64,000 bases of DNA from Halopseudomonas nanhaiensis. GTDB lineage: Bacteria > Pseudomonadota > Gammaproteobacteria > Pseudomonadales > Pseudomonadaceae. The stretch covers positions 3,287,501-3,351,500 of the forward strand of contig NZ_CP073751.1 of NCBI RefSeq assembly GCF_020025155.1, read 5' to 3'. Shown here piece by piece: positions 46,553 through 58,243 of this stretch. The position numbers were made by a program, and so were the translations under genes. The notes beneath the pieces are model-generated. The model had not been told where the DNA came from. It did no database searches and worked only from the letters and a program-made list of their open reading frames with translations. Positions within the stretch are counted from its first letter, which is position 1; each line of letters opens with the position of its first letter.

Positions 46553-47923
46553 TCAGGCTGGTTGTAGCACTCGATCCAGCGCTTCGCGATCCAGCACCTG
46601 CGTATCGACTTTGATGTATGCGGCCGCTTCCTCGGCCACGATTACCGCCTCGGCCACGCCCGGCACCGCGAGAATTCGCCGGAGCAGCGCCTCATCCCGG
46701 GAGTGCGTGTCGGGCAACGGCAGGCGATAGCTTTTGACATAGGGCGGTTGACTCATGGTAACACCAATCGCCAACCAGGAAAGAGCGAGCACAGCGCACA
46801 GCAGGAAAACCCCTCCCAGTCCGAACTGCCCGTAAACGGCCCCGCCGAGCGCGCCCCCGAGCGCAGCGCCAATGAACTGGCTGGTGGAGTAGATTCCCAT
46901 CGCAGTGCCCTTGGCACCCGGTGGGGCGACCTTGCTCAGCAGTGACGGGAGCGTGGCCTCGAGCAGGTTAAATGCGGTGAAGTACACGATAATGGAAACG
47001 ACCAGACCGTCCAGCGAGTCGAGATTGAGCCAAAGCAGACCCTGGACCAGCGCCAGCAGTGCGACGGCACCAAGCAGCACCTGTTTCACCCGGCGCTTGC
47101 GTTCGGCGTAAAAGATGGCTGGCACCATCGCGACGAAGGATACCAGCAGCGCGGACAGGTACACCCACCAGTGCTGACTGGTCGGTAACCCGCCGCGATC
47201 CTGCAGCGCCAGCGGGATGACTACGAAACTCGCCATGAGGATCGCGTGCAGGACGCCGATGCCGTAGTTCAGCCGCAGCAGTTCCGGATTGCTCAACGCC
47301 GGCAGCAGCGCTGATCGCACCACGCCGGCTTCCCGATGCTGCAGCGCGAGGGTAGGCGTGGGCACCACCCATGCCACCAACCCCAGCCCGACCACCGCCA
47401 GCGCTACGGTGGTATAGAACACCCCCGCCAACCCGGCAGCCGCCGCGATCAACGGCCCGGCGATCATGGCCAGGCCAAAGGACACGCCGATGCTCATTCC
47501 GATCATGGCCATCGCCTTGGTGCGGTGTTGATCTCGTGTGAGATCCGCAACCAGCGCCATGATCGCAGCAGCAATCGCTCCTGCGCCCTGCAGAATGCGG
47601 CCGAGCACCACTCCCATCATGCTGTCGGCTTGCGCCGCCACCAGCCCGCCCAGGGCGAACAGGATAAGTCCGCCGATGATGACCGGCTTGCGGCCGATGC
47701 GGTCGGACAACATGCCGAACGGAATCTGCAACAGCGCCTGGGTGAAACCATAGGCTCCTATGGCCACTCCTATGAGCAACGGCGTCGCGCCTTCGAGATG
47801 CTGACCGTAGGTGGCCAGTACCGGCAGGACCATGAACAGGCCGAGCATGCGAAAGGCGAACACGGCCGCGAGCGACACCGCGGCGCGGCGCTCGACCGGC
47901 GACATCGAATCAGCCTGCTGCAT
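46553..47923 (-). CDS. YajR-like MFS transporter with C-terminal ferredoxin-like domain
   Basis: Twelve-helix major facilitator protein, 456 residues. The loop 2-3 motif [13 protein letters not shown] is intact (about 72-84). After the last helix, a further 65 residues (about 390-456, with [26 protein letters not shown]) form a ferredoxin-like YAM domain, as in E. coli YajR, whose substrate is unknown. GGAG five bases before the ATG. Divergent from uvrA and just upstream of ssb, as I recall in Pseudomonas. Confidence 0.88.
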   Translation of the reverse strand: MQQADSMSPVERRAAVSLAAVFAFRMLGLFMVLPVLATYGQHLEGATPLLIGVAIGAYGFTQALLQIPFGMLSDRIGRKPVIIGGLILFALGGLVAAQADSMMGVVLGRILQGAGAIAAAIMALVADLTRDQHRTKAMAMIGMSIGVSFGLAMIAGPLIAAAAGLAGVFYTTVALAVVGLGLVAWVVPTPTLALQHREAGVVRSALLPALSNPELLRLNYGIGVLHAILMASFVVIPLALQDRGGLPTSQHWWVYLSALLVSFVAMVPAIFYAERKRRVKQVLLGAVALLALVQGLLWLNLDSLDGLVVSIIVYFTAFNLLEATLPSLLSKVAPPGAKGTAMGIYSTSQFIGAALGGALGGAVYGQFGLGGVFLLCAVLALSWLAIGVTMSQPPYVKSYRLPLPDTHSRDEALLRRILAVPGVAEAVIVAEEAAAYIKVDTQVLDREALDRVLQPA

Positions 47924-48052
47924 GGAATCTCCGGGTTCGAAAAGGCGCGCATTTTAGCACGCATGACTACGCAGCGTAGCGCTTGCAACGCTGCGTCTGG
48001 ACATCTCTGGTTGCAATGCGAACGGGAAATTACGGCTGCGAAGGCCGGGATT

Positions 48053-48082
48053 TTGCTGCCCTGCTCGCGGGCAACGTATACT
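48053..48082 (+). promoter_or_regulatory. Candidate uvrA promoter
   Basis: TTGCTG (48053-48058), an 18-base spacer and TATACT (48077-48082), 34 bases before the GTG. I could not recognise a LexA box here. Confidence 0.45.
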
Positions 48083-48115
48083 AACCGGCTTTGCTGGCCG
48101 CTGGGTAAAAGTACT

Positions 48116-50953
48116 GTGGATACCATTCTCATCCGTGGGGCACGCACCCACAATCTGAAGAACGTCGATCTCGATCTGCCCCGTGACAAGCTCATCGTGA
48201 TTACCGGCCTGTCCGGTTCCGGAAAATCGTCCCTCGCTTTCGACACGCTGTATGCCGAAGGGCAGCGACGTTATGTCGAATCGCTGTCGGCCTACGCCCG
48301 TCAGTTCCTGTCGATCATGGAGAAACCCGATGTCGACCACATCGAGGGACTGTCTCCGGCGATCTCCATCGAGCAGAAGTCGACCTCGCACAACCCACGC
48401 TCGACGGTCGGCACCATCACTGAAATCTACGATTACCTGCGCCTGCTGTTCGCGCGGGTCGGCACACCCCGCTGCCCCGATCATGACCTGCCGCTGACCG
48501 CGCAGACCGTCAGCCAGATGGTGGATCAGGTGCTTGCCCTACCGGAAGGCAGCAAGCTGATGCTGCTGGCGCCGGTCATGCGCGAACGCAAGGGTGAACA
48601 CCTGGCGCTGTTCGAGGAGCTGCGCGCCCAGGGTTTCGTACGTGCCCGTATCAACGGCCGCATCCACGACCTGGACGAAGCGCCCGCGCTGGAGAAGAAC
48701 AAGAAGCACACGATCGAAGTCGTCGTCGATCGCTTCAAGGTACGCGCCGATCTGCAGCTGCGCCTCGCCGAGTCCTTCGAGACGGCACTGAATCTTGCCG
48801 ACGGACTGGCGATCATTGCGCCGATGGAGGGCGAGAAACTGGCGCCCGAGATCGTCTTCAGCGCACGCTTTGCGTGCCCCCAATGCGGCCATTCGATCAG
48901 CGAGCTCGAGCCGCGGCTGTTCTCGTTCAACAACCCCGCCGGCGCCTGCCCCACCTGCGATGGCCTCGGCGTGAAACAGTTCTTCGACAGCAAACGTCTG
49001 GTCAACGGCGAGCTGACACTCGCCGAGGGCGCCATTCGCGGCTGGGACCGACGCAACGTCTATTACTTCCAGATGCTCAGCTCCCTGGCCAACCACTACG
49101 GCATCAACCTCGATCAACCGTTCGGCGAGCTGCAGGACAAGCATCGCAAGTTGATCCTCAGCGGCACCGGTAGCGAGAAGGTCAGCTTTCGCTACCTGAA
49201 CGATCGGGGTGACGTGGTGAAGCGCGAGCATCCGTTCGAAGGCATCCTGCCGAATCTTGAGCGGCGTTATCGGGAGACCGAATCGCAGAGCGTGCGTGAG
49301 GAGCTGTCGAAATACCTCAGCACCCAGCCCTGTCCGGAGTGCGCCGGCACGCGGCTGCGTCGCGAGGCACGTCATGTATTCATCGACGAGCGCAATCTGC
49401 CAGGGCTGACTACCCTTCCGGTCGGTGCGGCAGCGGAATACTTTGCCCAGCTGACCCTCCCTGGAAATCGCGGCGAAATCGCCGAAAAGATCCTCAAGGA
49501 AATCCGTGAGCGTCTCGCCTTCCTTGTCAATGTCGGACTGGACTACCTCACGCTCGACCGCAGTGCCGATACGCTGTCCGGCGGCGAAGCCCAGCGCATT
49601 CGCCTCGCCAGCCAGATCGGCGCCGGGCTGGTCGGGGTGATGTACATCCTGGATGAGCCTTCCATCGGTCTGCACCAGCGCGACAACGAGCGCCTGCTCG
49701 GCACGCTGGTGCACCTCCGCGACCTGGGTAATACGGTGATCGTCGTGGAACATGACGAGGACGCCATCCGGCTGGCTGATTACGTGGTGGACATCGGTCC
49801 GGGCGCGGGGATCCATGGCGGCCGGATCGTGTCCCAGGGTACCCCTGGCGAAGTCATGGCGGACCCGAATTCACTGACCGGACTGTACCTGTCCGGACGC
49901 ATGAAGATTGCCGTACCGGCACAGCGCACGCCCCCGCGCAAGAACGAGTGGCTGCGCCTCAAGGGAGCCTGTGGCAACAACCTGCAGAACGTCAATCTGG
50001 AGATCCCTGTTGGGCTCATGACGTGCGTCACCGGCGTGTCCGGCTCCGGCAAGTCAACCTTGATCAACAACACACTGCACCCGATCACGGCGACCGCCCT
50101 GAATGGGGCGACGACGCTGGACGTCGCTCCGTACACCAGCTTTGACGGCCTGCAACACCTGGACAAGGTGGTCGACATCGACCAGAGCCCGATCGGGCGT
50201 ACGCCACGCTCCAATCCTGCGACCTACACAGGCCTGTTCACGCCGATTCGCGAGCTGTTTGCCGGGACGCAGGAGGCTCGCTCGCGTGGCTACAAGGCTG
50301 GACGTTTCTCGTTCAACGTCAAGGGTGGGCGGTGCGAAGCGTGCCAGGGCGACGGGCTGATCAAGGTGGAGATGCACTTTTTGCCCGACATCTACGTCCC
50401 GTGCGACGTGTGCAAGAGCAAGCGTTACAACCGCGAAACACTGGAAATCAAATACAAGGGCAAGAACATCCATGAGGTCCTGGAGATGACCATCGAGGAA
50501 GCCCGAAGCTTCTTCGACGCCGTCCCGGCCCTGGCGCGCAAGCTCCAGACCTTGATGGAGGTCGGCCTCTCCTATATTCGTCTCGGGCAGTCGGCGACGA
50601 CGCTCTCGGGTGGTGAGGCGCAGCGGGTGAAACTGGCGCGTGAGCTGTCGAAACGCGACACCGGCAAGACGCTGTACATCCTCGACGAGCCCACAACGGG
50701 TCTGCATTTTGCCGATATTCAGCAGCTGCTCGACGTCCTGCACCGACTGCGTGATCACGGCAACACCGTCGTGGTCATCGAGCACAATCTGGATGTGATC
50801 AAGACGGCAGACTGGATTGTCGATCTGGGGCCCGAGGGTGGGTCCAAGGGCGGACAGATCATTGCCAGCGGAACGCCAGAACAGGTTGCCGAGATGAAGC
50901 ACTCGCATACCGGTCTGTTCCTCGGTCCCCTGCTGAAACGCGATCGGGCATAA
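48116..50953 (+). CDS. uvrA: Excinuclease ABC subunit A
   Basis: DNA-damage recognition ATPase of nucleotide excision repair. From the GTG at 48116 the product is 945 residues, the same length as I recall for P. aeruginosa UvrA. It has Walker [10 protein letters not shown] (31-39) in the first ABC module and GVSGSGKST in the second, signatures [14 protein letters not shown] and [16 protein letters not shown], and two zinc modules (CPQC...CPTC, then CEAC...CDVC). The open frame continues 260 codons upstream, but only as a shadow of the divergent MFS gene. Confidence 0.97.
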   Translation: MDTILIRGARTHNLKNVDLDLPRDKLIVITGLSGSGKSSLAFDTLYAEGQRRYVESLSAYARQFLSIMEKPDVDHIEGLSPAISIEQKSTSHNPRSTVGTITEIYDYLRLLFARVGTPRCPDHDLPLTAQTVSQMVDQVLALPEGSKLMLLAPVMRERKGEHLALFEELRAQGFVRARINGRIHDLDEAPALEKNKKHTIEVVVDRFKVRADLQLRLAESFETALNLADGLAIIAPMEGEKLAPEIVFSARFACPQCGHSISELEPRLFSFNNPAGACPTCDGLGVKQFFDSKRLVNGELTLAEGAIRGWDRRNVYYFQMLSSLANHYGINLDQPFGELQDKHRKLILSGTGSEKVSFRYLNDRGDVVKREHPFEGILPNLERRYRETESQSVREELSKYLSTQPCPECAGTRLRREARHVFIDERNLPGLTTLPVGAAAEYFAQLTLPGNRGEIAEKILKEIRERLAFLVNVGLDYLTLDRSADTLSGGEAQRIRLASQIGAGLVGVMYILDEPSIGLHQRDNERLLGTLVHLRDLGNTVIVVEHDEDAIRLADYVVDIGPGAGIHGGRIVSQGTPGEVMADPNSLTGLYLSGRMKIAVPAQRTPPRKNEWLRLKGACGNNLQNVNLEIPVGLMTCVTGVSGSGKSTLINNTLHPITATALNGATTLDVAPYTSFDGLQHLDKVVDIDQSPIGRTPRSNPATYTGLFTPIRELFAGTQEARSRGYKAGRFSFNVKGGRCEACQGDGLIKVEMHFLPDIYVPCDVCKSKRYNRETLEIKYKGKNIHEVLEMTIEEARSFFDAVPALARKLQTLMEVGLSYIRLGQSATTLSGGEAQRVKLARELSKRDTGKTLYILDEPTTGLHFADIQQLLDVLHRLRDHGNTVVVIEHNLDVIKTADWIVDLGPEGGSKGGQIIASGTPEQVAEMKHSHTGLFLGPLLKRDRA

Positions 50954-50962
50954 CCGCCATAG

Positions 50963-50991
50963 AAAAACCGGGCATCAGGCCCGGTTTTTTT
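50963..50991. terminator. Bidirectional intrinsic terminator between uvrA and katA
   Basis: A GC-rich CCGGGC/GCCCGG stem with a five-base loop is flanked by A5 on the left and T8 on the right. It therefore gives a U-tract to both uvrA transcripts (plus) and catalase transcripts (minus). Confidence 0.9.
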
Positions 50992-51000
50992 TAACGGCTC

Positions 51001-52446
51001 CTATATCAACGCTTTCAAAGCTGCCCTGACACCGTTGCCGTAGTCGGGATGAATCCTGTCGAAATGACCAAGCTGACGCTCGATGATGAACCCGGGTACA
51101 CCCTGCATCGCCGCAGCAATGTTGCTGAACAACCGCAGCTTCTGGCCTTCGTCGAACAACTCGAACAGCGCACGCGGCTGATCGTAGTCATCGTTGCCTG
51201 CCCGGTGATCGTATCGATCGGCGTCGCCTTCAAGCGGCAGTGGCGGCTCCCGATGTTCCGGGTTCTGCGTCGGCCCGCCAAACGAATTGGGCTCATAGTA
51301 CGCATCGGCCACCGGCATATTCGGCATGAAGCGCATGGCTCCGTCCTTGTGATAGTGATGCACCGGACATTTAGGCGCGTTGACCGGCAGCGCCTCGTAA
51401 TGCGTGCCCAGGCGGTAGCGATGCGCGTCCGCGTAGGAAAATACGCGCGCCTGCAGCATCTTGTCGGGAGAAAAGCCGACGCCAGGGATTACGTTGGATG
51501 GCGAATAGGCTGCCTGCTCGATCTCGGCAAAGTAGTTCTCAGCATTGCGGTTAAGCTCCAGGGTGCCCACCTCGATCAACGGAAACTCCCCGTGAGGCCA
51601 GACCTTGGTAAGATCGAATGGGTTGTAACGCGTGTGTTTGGCCTGCTCCTCGCTCATGATCTGCACACACATGCGCCAGCGCGGGAAATCGCCCCCTTCG
51701 ATGGCACTGTACAGATCTTCCTGTGTGCTCTCGCGCGTTTTCCCGACGACCTTCTCCGCCTCTTCGTTGGTCCAGTGCCGATGTCCCTGCAGGGTCTTGA
51801 AGTGAAATTTGACCCAGAAACGTTCATTGGCTGAATTGATGAAGCTATAGGTATGCGAGCCGTAACCGTTGATGTGCCGCACGTCGGTAGGTAAACCACG
51901 GTCGGACATAAGCATGGTCACCTGGTGCAAGCTTTCCGGCGAAAGCGACCAGAAGTCCCACATGGCAGTCGGCGAGCGCAGATTTGTACGCGGATGGCGT
52001 TTCTGCGTATGAATGAAATCGGGAAACTTGAGAGGGTCGCGAACGAAGAACACCGGTGTGTTGTTGCCGACGATATCCCAATTGCCCTCTTCGGTATAAA
52101 ACTTTACTGCGAAGCCGCGAACGTCGCGTTCGGCATCCGCTGCGCCAAGCTCCCCAGCGACGGTCGAAAAGCGCATCACCAGATCTGTCTGCTTGCCGAT
52201 CTGGGAAAACAGCCGCGCGCGGGTGTACTGAGTGATGTCATGGGTGATGGTCAGCGTGCCAAAGGCGCCCCACCCTTTCGCATGAACCACGCGCTCGGGA
52301 ATGCGCTCGCGGTTCTGGTGCGCAAGCTTTTCTATCAATTGATAGTCTTGCAGCAGCAGCGGCCCACGGGGGCCGGCGCTCAACGAGTTCTGATTGTCGG
52401 CAATGGGGTTGCCGGCACTGGTTGTCATGGTTTTTCTATCAAGCAT
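51001..52446 (-). CDS. katA: Monofunctional haem catalase, small-subunit type
   Basis: Converts hydrogen peroxide to water and oxygen. The 481-residue clade 3-type protein has the distal His H55 ([11 protein letters not shown]), the catalytic Asn in VGNNTPVFF (N128/N129) and the proximal haem-ligand Tyr Y339 ([12 protein letters not shown]). There is no export signal. AAGGA seven bases before the ATG at 52446 fixes the start. The uvrA-catalase-rplQ order resembles P. aeruginosa katA, but the bacterioferritin gene I recall between uvrA and katA is absent. Confidence 0.95.
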   Translation of the reverse strand: MLDRKTMTTSAGNPIADNQNSLSAGPRGPLLLQDYQLIEKLAHQNRERIPERVVHAKGWGAFGTLTITHDITQYTRARLFSQIGKQTDLVMRFSTVAGELGAADAERDVRGFAVKFYTEEGNWDIVGNNTPVFFVRDPLKFPDFIHTQKRHPRTNLRSPTAMWDFWSLSPESLHQVTMLMSDRGLPTDVRHINGYGSHTYSFINSANERFWVKFHFKTLQGHRHWTNEEAEKVVGKTRESTQEDLYSAIEGGDFPRWRMCVQIMSEEQAKHTRYNPFDLTKVWPHGEFPLIEVGTLELNRNAENYFAEIEQAAYSPSNVIPGVGFSPDKMLQARVFSYADAHRYRLGTHYEALPVNAPKCPVHHYHKDGAMRFMPNMPVADAYYEPNSFGGPTQNPEHREPPLPLEGDADRYDHRAGNDDYDQPRALFELFDEGQKLRLFSNIAAAMQGVPGFIIERQLGHFDRIHPDYGNGVRAALKALI

Positions 52447-52575
52447 GCGGAGTTCCTTGTGCGATTGGATCCGGGTGTTCGCCGGGCAAATGCAGTATCA
52501 GCCGCCTCGCTTAAAAGCTCTAATTTATAAACCAAAGCTCTTCGATAGATATCTACTAACATCAATTCACGCGCA

Positions 52576-52607
52576 CAAAAAAGCCGAGCGATGCTCGGCT
52601 TTTTTTC
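52576..52607 (-). terminator. Terminator of the alpha ribosomal operon
   Basis: Minus strand: an AGCCGAGC/GCTCGGCT stem with a three-base loop followed by T6, just after the rplQ stop. It carries A/T tracts on both sides, so it may also limit transcription from the other strand. Confidence 0.88.
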
Positions 52608-52619
52608 GCAGCGGGCAGC

Positions 52620-53003
52620 TTACTCTTCAGAGGCAGCAGCCAGCTCCGGACGATCGACCAGCTCCACATAGGCCATGGGTGCAGCATCACCAGCGCGGAA
52701 GCCGCACTTGAGGATGCGCACGTAGCCACCGGGACGGTCGGCATAACGCTTGCCCAGGTCATTGAACAGCTTGCCCACAGCTTCTTTGCTGCGGGTGCGG
52801 TCGAATGCCAGGCGACGGTTGGCCACGGTGTCTTCCTTGGCCAGGGTGATCAGGGGCTCAGCCACACGGCGCAGTTCTTTTGCCTTGGGCAGAGTAGTCT
52901 TGATCAGTTCGTTTTCGAACAGCGACACTGCCATGTTCTGGAACATGGCCTTGCGGTGTGAGCTGGTCCGATTCAGGTGACGACCACTTTTACGATGACG
53001 CAT
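52620..53003 (-). CDS. rplQ: 50S ribosomal protein L17
   Basis: The 127-residue protein has the L17 start [20 protein letters not shown]. Last gene of the alpha operon, 26 bases after rpoA. Confidence 0.98.
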   Translation of the reverse strand: MRHRKSGRHLNRTSSHRKAMFQNMAVSLFENELIKTTLPKAKELRRVAEPLITLAKEDTVANRRLAFDRTRSKEAVGKLFNDLGKRYADRPGGYVRILKCGFRAGDAAPMAYVELVDRPELAAASEE

Positions 53004-53029
53004 CTTTCAAATCCTCGGTGTCGAGACGA

Positions 53030-54031
53030 TCAGGCAGAAACCTTATCGTCCTTCTTCAAGCTTGCCGGCGGCCAGTTGTCCAGACGCATACCCAGTGACA
53101 GACCACGCGAGGCCAGAACGTCCTTGATTTCTGTCAGGGACTTCTTGCCAAGGTTCGGGGTCTTCAGCAGTTCCACTTCGGTACGCTGGATCAGATCGCC
53201 AATGTAATAGATATTTTCGGCTTTCAGGCAGTTGGCTGAACGCACTGTCAATTCCAGATCATCAACCGGGCGCAACAGGATCGGATCAATCTCGTCTTCC
53301 TGATGCTCTACAACCGGCTCATGATCGCCCTTCAGGTCGACGAATGCGGCCAGCTGCTGCTGCAGGATGGTCGCAGCGCGGCGAATGGCTTCTTCCGGAT
53401 CCAGCGTGCCGTTGGTTTCCAGATCGATGATCAGCTTGTCCAGGTTGGTGCGCTGCTCTACACGAGCACTTTCGACGACGTACGCGACGCGGCGAACCGG
53501 TGTGTAGGTGGCGTCCAGCTGTAGACGGCCAATCGAACGGCTTTCGTCTTCGTCAGACTGACGGGCGTCGGCCGGCTCATAGCCACGACCGCGAGCGACC
53601 GTGAGCTTCATGTTGAGCGAACCGTTGGCAGACAGGTTGGCGATGACGTGATCGGGGTTGACGATCTCGACGTCGTGGTCCAACTGAATGTCTGCGCCAG
53701 TCACGGCACCCGGACCCTTCTTGGAAAGGTTCAGGGTAACGTGATCACGACCGTGCATCTTGATTGCCAGGCCTTTCAGGTTCAGCAGGATCTCGATGAC
53801 GTCTTCCTGCACGCCTTCGATGGCGCTGTACTCATGCAACACGCCGTCGATTTCCGCCTCTACCACGGCGCAACCGGGCATGGAGGAGAGCAGAATGCGA
53901 CGCAGCGCATTGCCCAGGGTGTGACCGAAACCACGCTCCAGCGGCTCCAAGGTAATCTTGGCGCGCGTGGGCGAGCTTTCCTGTACGTCGATATGACGCG
54001 GTGTTAGAAACTCGGTAACCGAACTTTGCAT
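53030..54031 (-). CDS. rpoA: RNA polymerase alpha subunit
   Basis: Core polymerase assembly and regulator contact subunit, 333 residues from the ATG at 54031. The N-terminal dimerisation domain (1 to about 235) has [23 protein letters not shown]. The C-terminal domain (about 250-333) has the DNA-binding [17 protein letters not shown] segment for UP elements, relevant to the rRNA promoters at 1066-1405. Confidence 0.98.
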   Translation of the reverse strand: MQSSVTEFLTPRHIDVQESSPTRAKITLEPLERGFGHTLGNALRRILLSSMPGCAVVEAEIDGVLHEYSAIEGVQEDVIEILLNLKGLAIKMHGRDHVTLNLSKKGPGAVTGADIQLDHDVEIVNPDHVIANLSANGSLNMKLTVARGRGYEPADARQSDEDESRSIGRLQLDATYTPVRRVAYVVESARVEQRTNLDKLIIDLETNGTLDPEEAIRRAATILQQQLAAFVDLKGDHEPVVEHQEDEIDPILLRPVDDLELTVRSANCLKAENIYYIGDLIQRTEVELLKTPNLGKKSLTEIKDVLASRGLSLGMRLDNWPPASLKKDDKVSA

Positions 54032-54057
54032 GGGAGGCACCTTTTGCTGTCTGTCGC

Positions 54058-54678
54058 TTACTTGGAGTACAGCTCGACGATCAGGTTTTCGTTGATGTCG
54101 GCGTACAGATCGCTGCGTGCAGGCAGGCTCTTGAACACGCCTTCCTTCTTCGCTGCGTCGACTTCCAGCCATTCGACCGAGCCACGCTGAGCAGCCAGAT
54201 CCAGCGAGCCGCTGATGCGCAGCTGGTTCTTGGCTTTCTCGCGTACAGCAACCACGTCACCCGGAGATACCAGGAACGAAGCGACGTTGACGGTCTTGCC
54301 ATTTACCATGATTGCCTTGTGCGAAACCAGCTGACGCGCTTCGGCACGGGTGGAGCCGAAGCCCATCCGGTAAACCACGTTATCCAGGCGACGCTCGAGC
54401 AACTGCAGCAGGTTTTCGCCGGTTGCGCCTTTCAGGCGAGCGGCTTCCTTGTAGTAGTTGCTGAACTGACGCTCGAGGATGCCGTAAATACGACGTACCT
54501 TTTGCTTTTCACGCAGCTGGGTGCCGTACTCGGACAGACGACCACGGCGCTGGCCGTGTACGCCCGGAGGGCTTTCCAGCTTGCACTTGGAGTCGAGGGC
54601 GCGGACGCCGCTCTTGAGGAACAGGTCAGTGCCTTCGCGACGAGACAGCTTGCACTTGGGACCAATATATCGAGCCAT
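54058..54678 (-). CDS. rpsD: 30S ribosomal protein S4
   Basis: Primary 16S-binding protein, 206 residues, with the S4 RNA-binding domain ([23 protein letters not shown], about 94-116). In enterics it represses its own operon by binding the mRNA leader before rpsM; whether that holds here is not visible. Confidence 0.98.
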   Translation of the reverse strand: MARYIGPKCKLSRREGTDLFLKSGVRALDSKCKLESPPGVHGQRRGRLSEYGTQLREKQKVRRIYGILERQFSNYYKEAARLKGATGENLLQLLERRLDNVVYRMGFGSTRAEARQLVSHKAIMVNGKTVNVASFLVSPGDVVAVREKAKNQLRISGSLDLAAQRGSVEWLEVDAAKKEGVFKSLPARSDLYADINENLIVELYSK

Positions 54679-54692
54679 TTACCGTCTCCTGA

Positions 54693-55082
54693 TTAAACGC
54701 GGCGCTTCTTGGGCGGCCGGCAGCCGTTATGTGGGATAGGGGTGACATCAGTGATGCCGCTGATCTTGTAACCACAAGCATTCAGGGCACGAACAGCTGA
54801 TTCACGACCCGGGCCGGGGCCCTTCACATTAACGTCGAGATTCTTGAGACCATATTCCAGGGCCGCCTGACCAGCACGCTCGGCAGCTACCTGGGCAGCA
54901 AACGGGGTGCTTTTACGCGAACCACGGAAACCGGAGCCACCAGAGGTAGCCCAACTCAGAGCGTTGCCCTGGCGATCGGTAATGGTGATGATGGTGTTAT
55001 TGAAAGACGCGTGGATGTGGGCGATCCCATCGACCACCGTCTTTTTTACTTTCTTGCGAACACGAGCAGCAGGCTTAGCCAT
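54693..55082 (-). CDS. rpsK: 30S ribosomal protein S11
   Basis: The 129-residue protein has [15 protein letters not shown] and the C-terminal [10 protein letters not shown] typical of S11. Lies between rpsM and rpsD in the alpha operon. Confidence 0.98.
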   Translation of the reverse strand: MAKPAARVRKKVKKTVVDGIAHIHASFNNTIITITDRQGNALSWATSGGSGFRGSRKSTPFAAQVAAERAGQAALEYGLKNLDVNVKGPGPGRESAVRALNACGYKISGITDVTPIPHNGCRPPKKRRV

Positions 55083-55102
55083 ATCTGTATATTCCTTCGC
55101 GA

Positions 55103-55459
55103 TTACTTACGGATCGGCTTGCGCGGACCCTTGCGGGTACGAGCATTGGTCTTGGTGCGCTGACCGCGGACCGGCAGGCCCTTACGGTGACGCAGACCAC
55201 GGTAGCAACCCAGATCCATGAGACGCTTGACGTTCATGTTGATCACACGACGCAGGTCACCTTCAACGGTGCTCTTGGCTACCTCGTTGCGCAGCAGATC
55301 GACCTGCTCCTCGCTGAGATCCTTGATTTTTGCACTGGGGGCGATTCCAGTGGAGGCACAGATTTGCTGTGCCTTGGTCTGACCGATACCAAAGATATAG
55401 GTCAGTGAGATAACAGTGTGCTTGTTATCCGGGATGTTGACGCCTGCAATACGGGCCAT
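55103..55459 (-). CDS. rpsM: 30S ribosomal protein S13
   Basis: The 118-residue protein begins [14 protein letters not shown] and ends with the basic [20 protein letters not shown] tail. First gene of the alpha operon. Confidence 0.98.
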   Translation of the reverse strand: MARIAGVNIPDNKHTVISLTYIFGIGQTKAQQICASTGIAPSAKIKDLSEEQVDLLRNEVAKSTVEGDLRRVINMNVKRLMDLGCYRGLRHRKGLPVRGQRTKTNARTRKGPRKPIRK

Positions 55460-55532
55460 CCAAATTACTCCGTCTGACAGCTACCTGACTCAACCTGCAC
55501 GTCACGTATGGTTGCGTGAAAAAAGGTGCAGT

Positions 55533-55561
55533 AGGGTAGCGCTAACAAAAACAAAATTCAA
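55533..55561 (-). promoter_or_regulatory. Candidate alpha-operon promoter
   Basis: Minus strand TTGAAT (55561-55556), a 17-base spacer and TACCCT (55538-55533), 74 bases before rpsM. The -35 starts right at the foot of the preceding terminator hairpin. Confidence 0.4.
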
Positions 55562-55590
55562 CCACCCGGCCAAATTGATTGGCCGGGTGG
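55545..55590 (-). terminator. Terminator of the spc operon, between rpmJ and rpsM
   Basis: Minus strand: a perfect 12-base-pair stem (55590-55579 with 55573-55562) with a five-base loop, followed by a T-rich tract. It separates the spc operon from the alpha operon. The 172-base gap 55460-55631 contains only this and the candidate promoter. Confidence 0.8.
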
Positions 55591-55631
55591 CGGTTATCCT
55601 GAGACGTAGTCTTCAACCAGAAGGCGGGGAA

Positions 55632-55748
55632 TTAACCCTGACGCTGTTTGTGACGGGGCTCAGCGCTGCAGATGACCCGAACGCTACCGTTGCGACGGAT
55701 GACCTTGCAGTTACGGCAAAGCTTTTTGACTGATGCAGCAACTTTCAT
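55632..55748 (-). CDS. rpmJ: 50S ribosomal protein L36
   Basis: A 38-residue protein, [20 protein letters not shown] and onward, with the zinc-binding set C11, C14, C27 and H33, so the zinc-containing form. AGGAG precedes the ATG at 55748. Last gene of the spc operon, 24 bases after secY. Confidence 0.97.
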   Translation of the reverse strand: MKVAASVKKLCRNCKVIRRNGSVRVICSAEPRHKQRQG

Positions 55749-55772
55749 AAAGTACTCCTGAAACCCGACGAC

Positions 55773-57101
55773 TCAGCGCAGCATGCCGCTACCGTAGCCT
55801 TTCAGGTTCGATTTCTTCATAAGAGACTCGTACTGCTGAGAAACGAGGTGCGATTGTACTTGCGACATGAAGTCCATAACAACCACAACGACGATCAGCA
55901 GCGAGGTCCCACCCAGATAAAAGGGTACGTTCGCCGATACCACCAGGAACTGTGGCAACAGGCAGACCGCAGTGATGTACAGCGCACCGAACATGGTCAG
56001 GCGCGTGAGCACGCCATCGATGTAACGCGCGGACTGTTCACCCGGGCGAATACCCGGAATGAAGGCACCGGACTTCTTGAGGTTCTCGGCCACGTCCTTC
56101 GGATTGAACATCAGGGCCGTGTAGAAGAAACAGAAGAAGATGATCCCTGCGCTGAACAGGATGATGTTCAGCGGCTGTCCGGGCGCAATGGCCTGAGACA
56201 CGGCCTGCAGCCAGCCCATGTTTTCACCCTGGCCGAACCAGGTTCCCAGCGAAGCAGGGAACAGCAGAATGCTGCTGGCAAAAATTGCCGGAATCACACC
56301 CGCCATATTGACCTTGAGGGGCAGATGACTGGTTTGCGCTGCAAAGACCTTCCGGCCCTGTTGACGCTTGGCGTAATTCACGGTGATGCGGCGCTGGCCA
56401 CGCTCGACGAACACGACGAAGGCGATCAACGCTATCGCCAGAATCGCGATCGCGATCAGAGCGAAGATGTTGATGTCACCCTGACGGGCCGCTTCGAACG
56501 ATTGGCCTACGGCGCTCGGGAGCCCGGCAACGATACCGGCGAAGATCAGCATGGAAATACCATTGCCGATGCCGCGCTCGGTGATCTGCTCACCCAGCCA
56601 CATCATGAACATCGCGCCGGCGACGAAGGTGGTGACGGCTATGAAGTAGAAGCCGAAACCAGTCGAGAAAGCGACCCCCTGACTGGAGAGCCCAACCGAC
56701 ATACCTACCGCCTGGACCAGGGCCAGCACCAGCGTCAGATAACGCGTGTACTGGCTGATCTTGCGACGACCGGACTCCCCTTCCTTCTTCAACTGCTCGA
56801 GGGTCGGGCTGATCGCCGTCATCAGCTGCATGATGATCGATGCGGAGATGTACGGCATGATGCCCAGGGCGAAAATACTCATCCGCTCCAGTGCGCCGCC
56901 CGAGAACATGTTGAACAGGTTAAGGATGGTTCCCTCGTTCTGTCTGAACAGGTCGGCCAGGCGATCAGGGTTGATACCGGGTACCGGGATATGAGCCCCG
57001 ATGCGGTATACGATGATCGCCAGGAACAGGAAGCGCAGGCGCCCCCAAAGCTCGGTCAGACCGCCTTGTTTCATGCCAGAGAGAGCGCCTTGCTTAGCCA
57101 T
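55773..57101 (-). CDS. secY: Protein translocase channel SecY
   Basis: Central pore of the Sec translocon, 442 residues with ten hydrophobic helices. It has the conserved [11 protein letters not shown] near the N-terminus and [24 protein letters not shown] in the C-terminal half. Starts directly after the rplO stop. Confidence 0.98.
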   Translation of the reverse strand: MAKQGALSGMKQGGLTELWGRLRFLFLAIIVYRIGAHIPVPGINPDRLADLFRQNEGTILNLFNMFSGGALERMSIFALGIMPYISASIIMQLMTAISPTLEQLKKEGESGRRKISQYTRYLTLVLALVQAVGMSVGLSSQGVAFSTGFGFYFIAVTTFVAGAMFMMWLGEQITERGIGNGISMLIFAGIVAGLPSAVGQSFEAARQGDINIFALIAIAILAIALIAFVVFVERGQRRITVNYAKRQQGRKVFAAQTSHLPLKVNMAGVIPAIFASSILLFPASLGTWFGQGENMGWLQAVSQAIAPGQPLNIILFSAGIIFFCFFYTALMFNPKDVAENLKKSGAFIPGIRPGEQSARYIDGVLTRLTMFGALYITAVCLLPQFLVVSANVPFYLGGTSLLIVVVVVMDFMSQVQSHLVSQQYESLMKKSNLKGYGSGMLR

Positions 57102-57536
57102 TTATTCCTCGAACTTGCCGCCAGCTGCTTCAATCGCTGCACGCGCGCCCTTCGTGGCCATCAGACCCTTGACCTTTACTGCCTTGGTCAGGTCGCCCGA
57201 CAGAACGATCTTGGCGCGGGTGTACTTGTTGCCGATGATGTTGGCATCTTTCAATGCCTGCAGGTCTACCACATCTGCATCCAGCTTGTTCAGCTCGCTG
57301 GTGCGGATTTCAGCAGTGACCATGGCGATCTTCGACACGAAGCCGAACTTCGGCAGACGACGGTGCAGCGGCTGCTGACCGCCTTCGAAACCCGGGGCTA
57401 CCGTGCCGCCGGAGCGCGAAGTCAGACCCTTGTGGCCGCGGCCAGCGGTTTTACCCAGGCCGCTACCGATACCACGGCCGTGGCGGTGCTTTTCACGGCG
57501 CGCGCCCGGTGCGGAACGTAGATCATTCAGTTTCAT
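57102..57536 (-). CDS. rplO: 50S ribosomal protein L15
   Basis: The 144-residue protein starts [18 protein letters not shown], followed by the Gly-rich [18 protein letters not shown]. Four bases after rpmD. Confidence 0.98.
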   Translation of the reverse strand: MKLNDLRSAPGARREKHRHGRGIGSGLGKTAGRGHKGLTSRSGGTVAPGFEGGQQPLHRRLPKFGFVSKIAMVTAEIRTSELNKLDADVVDLQALKDANIIGNKYTRAKIVLSGDLTKAVKVKGLMATKGARAAIEAAGGKFEE

Positions 57537-57539
57537 GTT

Positions 57540-57722
57540 TTAGCCCTCAACCCGAACCATGTAGGCGACCTGATTGATCATCCCACGTACAGACGGGGTA
57601 TCTTCGACCTCGACGGTGTGCCCAATACGGCGCAGACCGAGGCCCTTGACGCATGCCTTGTGGTTCGGCAGGCGGCCGGCAACGCTCTTGAACAGCGTCA
57701 CTTTGATCATTTCTTTTGCCAT
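57540..57722 (-). CDS. rpmD: 50S ribosomal protein L30
   Basis: The 60-residue protein has [20 protein letters not shown] and the C-terminal [13 protein letters not shown] of the short bacterial L30. Confidence 0.97.
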   Translation of the reverse strand: MAKEMIKVTLFKSVAGRLPNHKACVKGLGLRRIGHTVEVEDTPSVRGMINQVAYMVRVEG

Positions 57723-57728
57723 GACCGA

Positions 57729-58232
57729 TTACCCCACGATGTCTTCAACGGTCTTGCCGCGCTTGGCTGCAACAGACTCGGGAGCCTGCATAGCCTTCAG
57801 ACCCTTGTAGGTAGCCTGAACGACGTTGACCGGATTGGTGGAACCGTAGCACTTGGCCAGGACGTTGTGCACGCCCGCGGCTTCCAGAACGGCACGCATC
57901 GCGCCACCGGCGATAACGCCGGTACCTTCCGATGCCGGCTGCATGAACACGCGGGAGGCGCCATGGGCAGCCTTGACCGGGTACTGCAGCGTGGAACCGT
58001 TGAGATCCACCTGGATCATGTTACGACGTGCGGCTTCCATGGCCTTCTGGATCGCTGCAGGCACTTCACGCGCCTTGCCACGACCGAAGCCCACGCGGCC
58101 CTTGCCATCACCCACAACAGTCAGTGCGGTGAAAGCGAAGATCCGGCCACCCTTTACTACCTTGGCAACGCGGTTAACCTGTACCAGCTTCTCGATATAA
58201 CCTTCGTCGCGCTTCTGCTCGAAATTAGCCAT
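57729..58232 (-). CDS. rpsE: 30S ribosomal protein S5
   Basis: The 167-residue protein has [20 protein letters not shown] and [18 protein letters not shown], the double-stranded RNA-binding-like N-terminal domain of S5. Confidence 0.98.
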   Translation of the reverse strand: MANFEQKRDEGYIEKLVQVNRVAKVVKGGRIFAFTALTVVGDGKGRVGFGRGKAREVPAAIQKAMEAARRNMIQVDLNGSTLQYPVKAAHGASRVFMQPASEGTGVIAGGAMRAVLEAAGVHNVLAKCYGSTNPVNVVQATYKGLKAMQAPESVAAKRGKTVEDIVG

Positions 58233-58243
58233 AGATCTTACCC

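Noticed and set aside
47336-48115. N-terminal extension of about 260 codons in frame with uvrA
   Set aside because: It lies opposite the MFS gene, is not UvrA-like, and the family start is at 48116.
48040-48140. Possible LexA box at uvrA
   Set aside because: No CTGT-N8-ACAG arrangement was found near the start.
52545-52559. ATAG-N7-CTAA element upstream of katA resembling half of an OxyR site
   Set aside because: Only one half-site is present; the second pair of tetramers at the required spacing is missing.
55848-57521. A 557-codon plus-strand open frame across secY and rplO
   Set aside because: It is a shadow of two conserved genes; composition is extreme (His, Asp, Gln, Arg) and no domain is visible.
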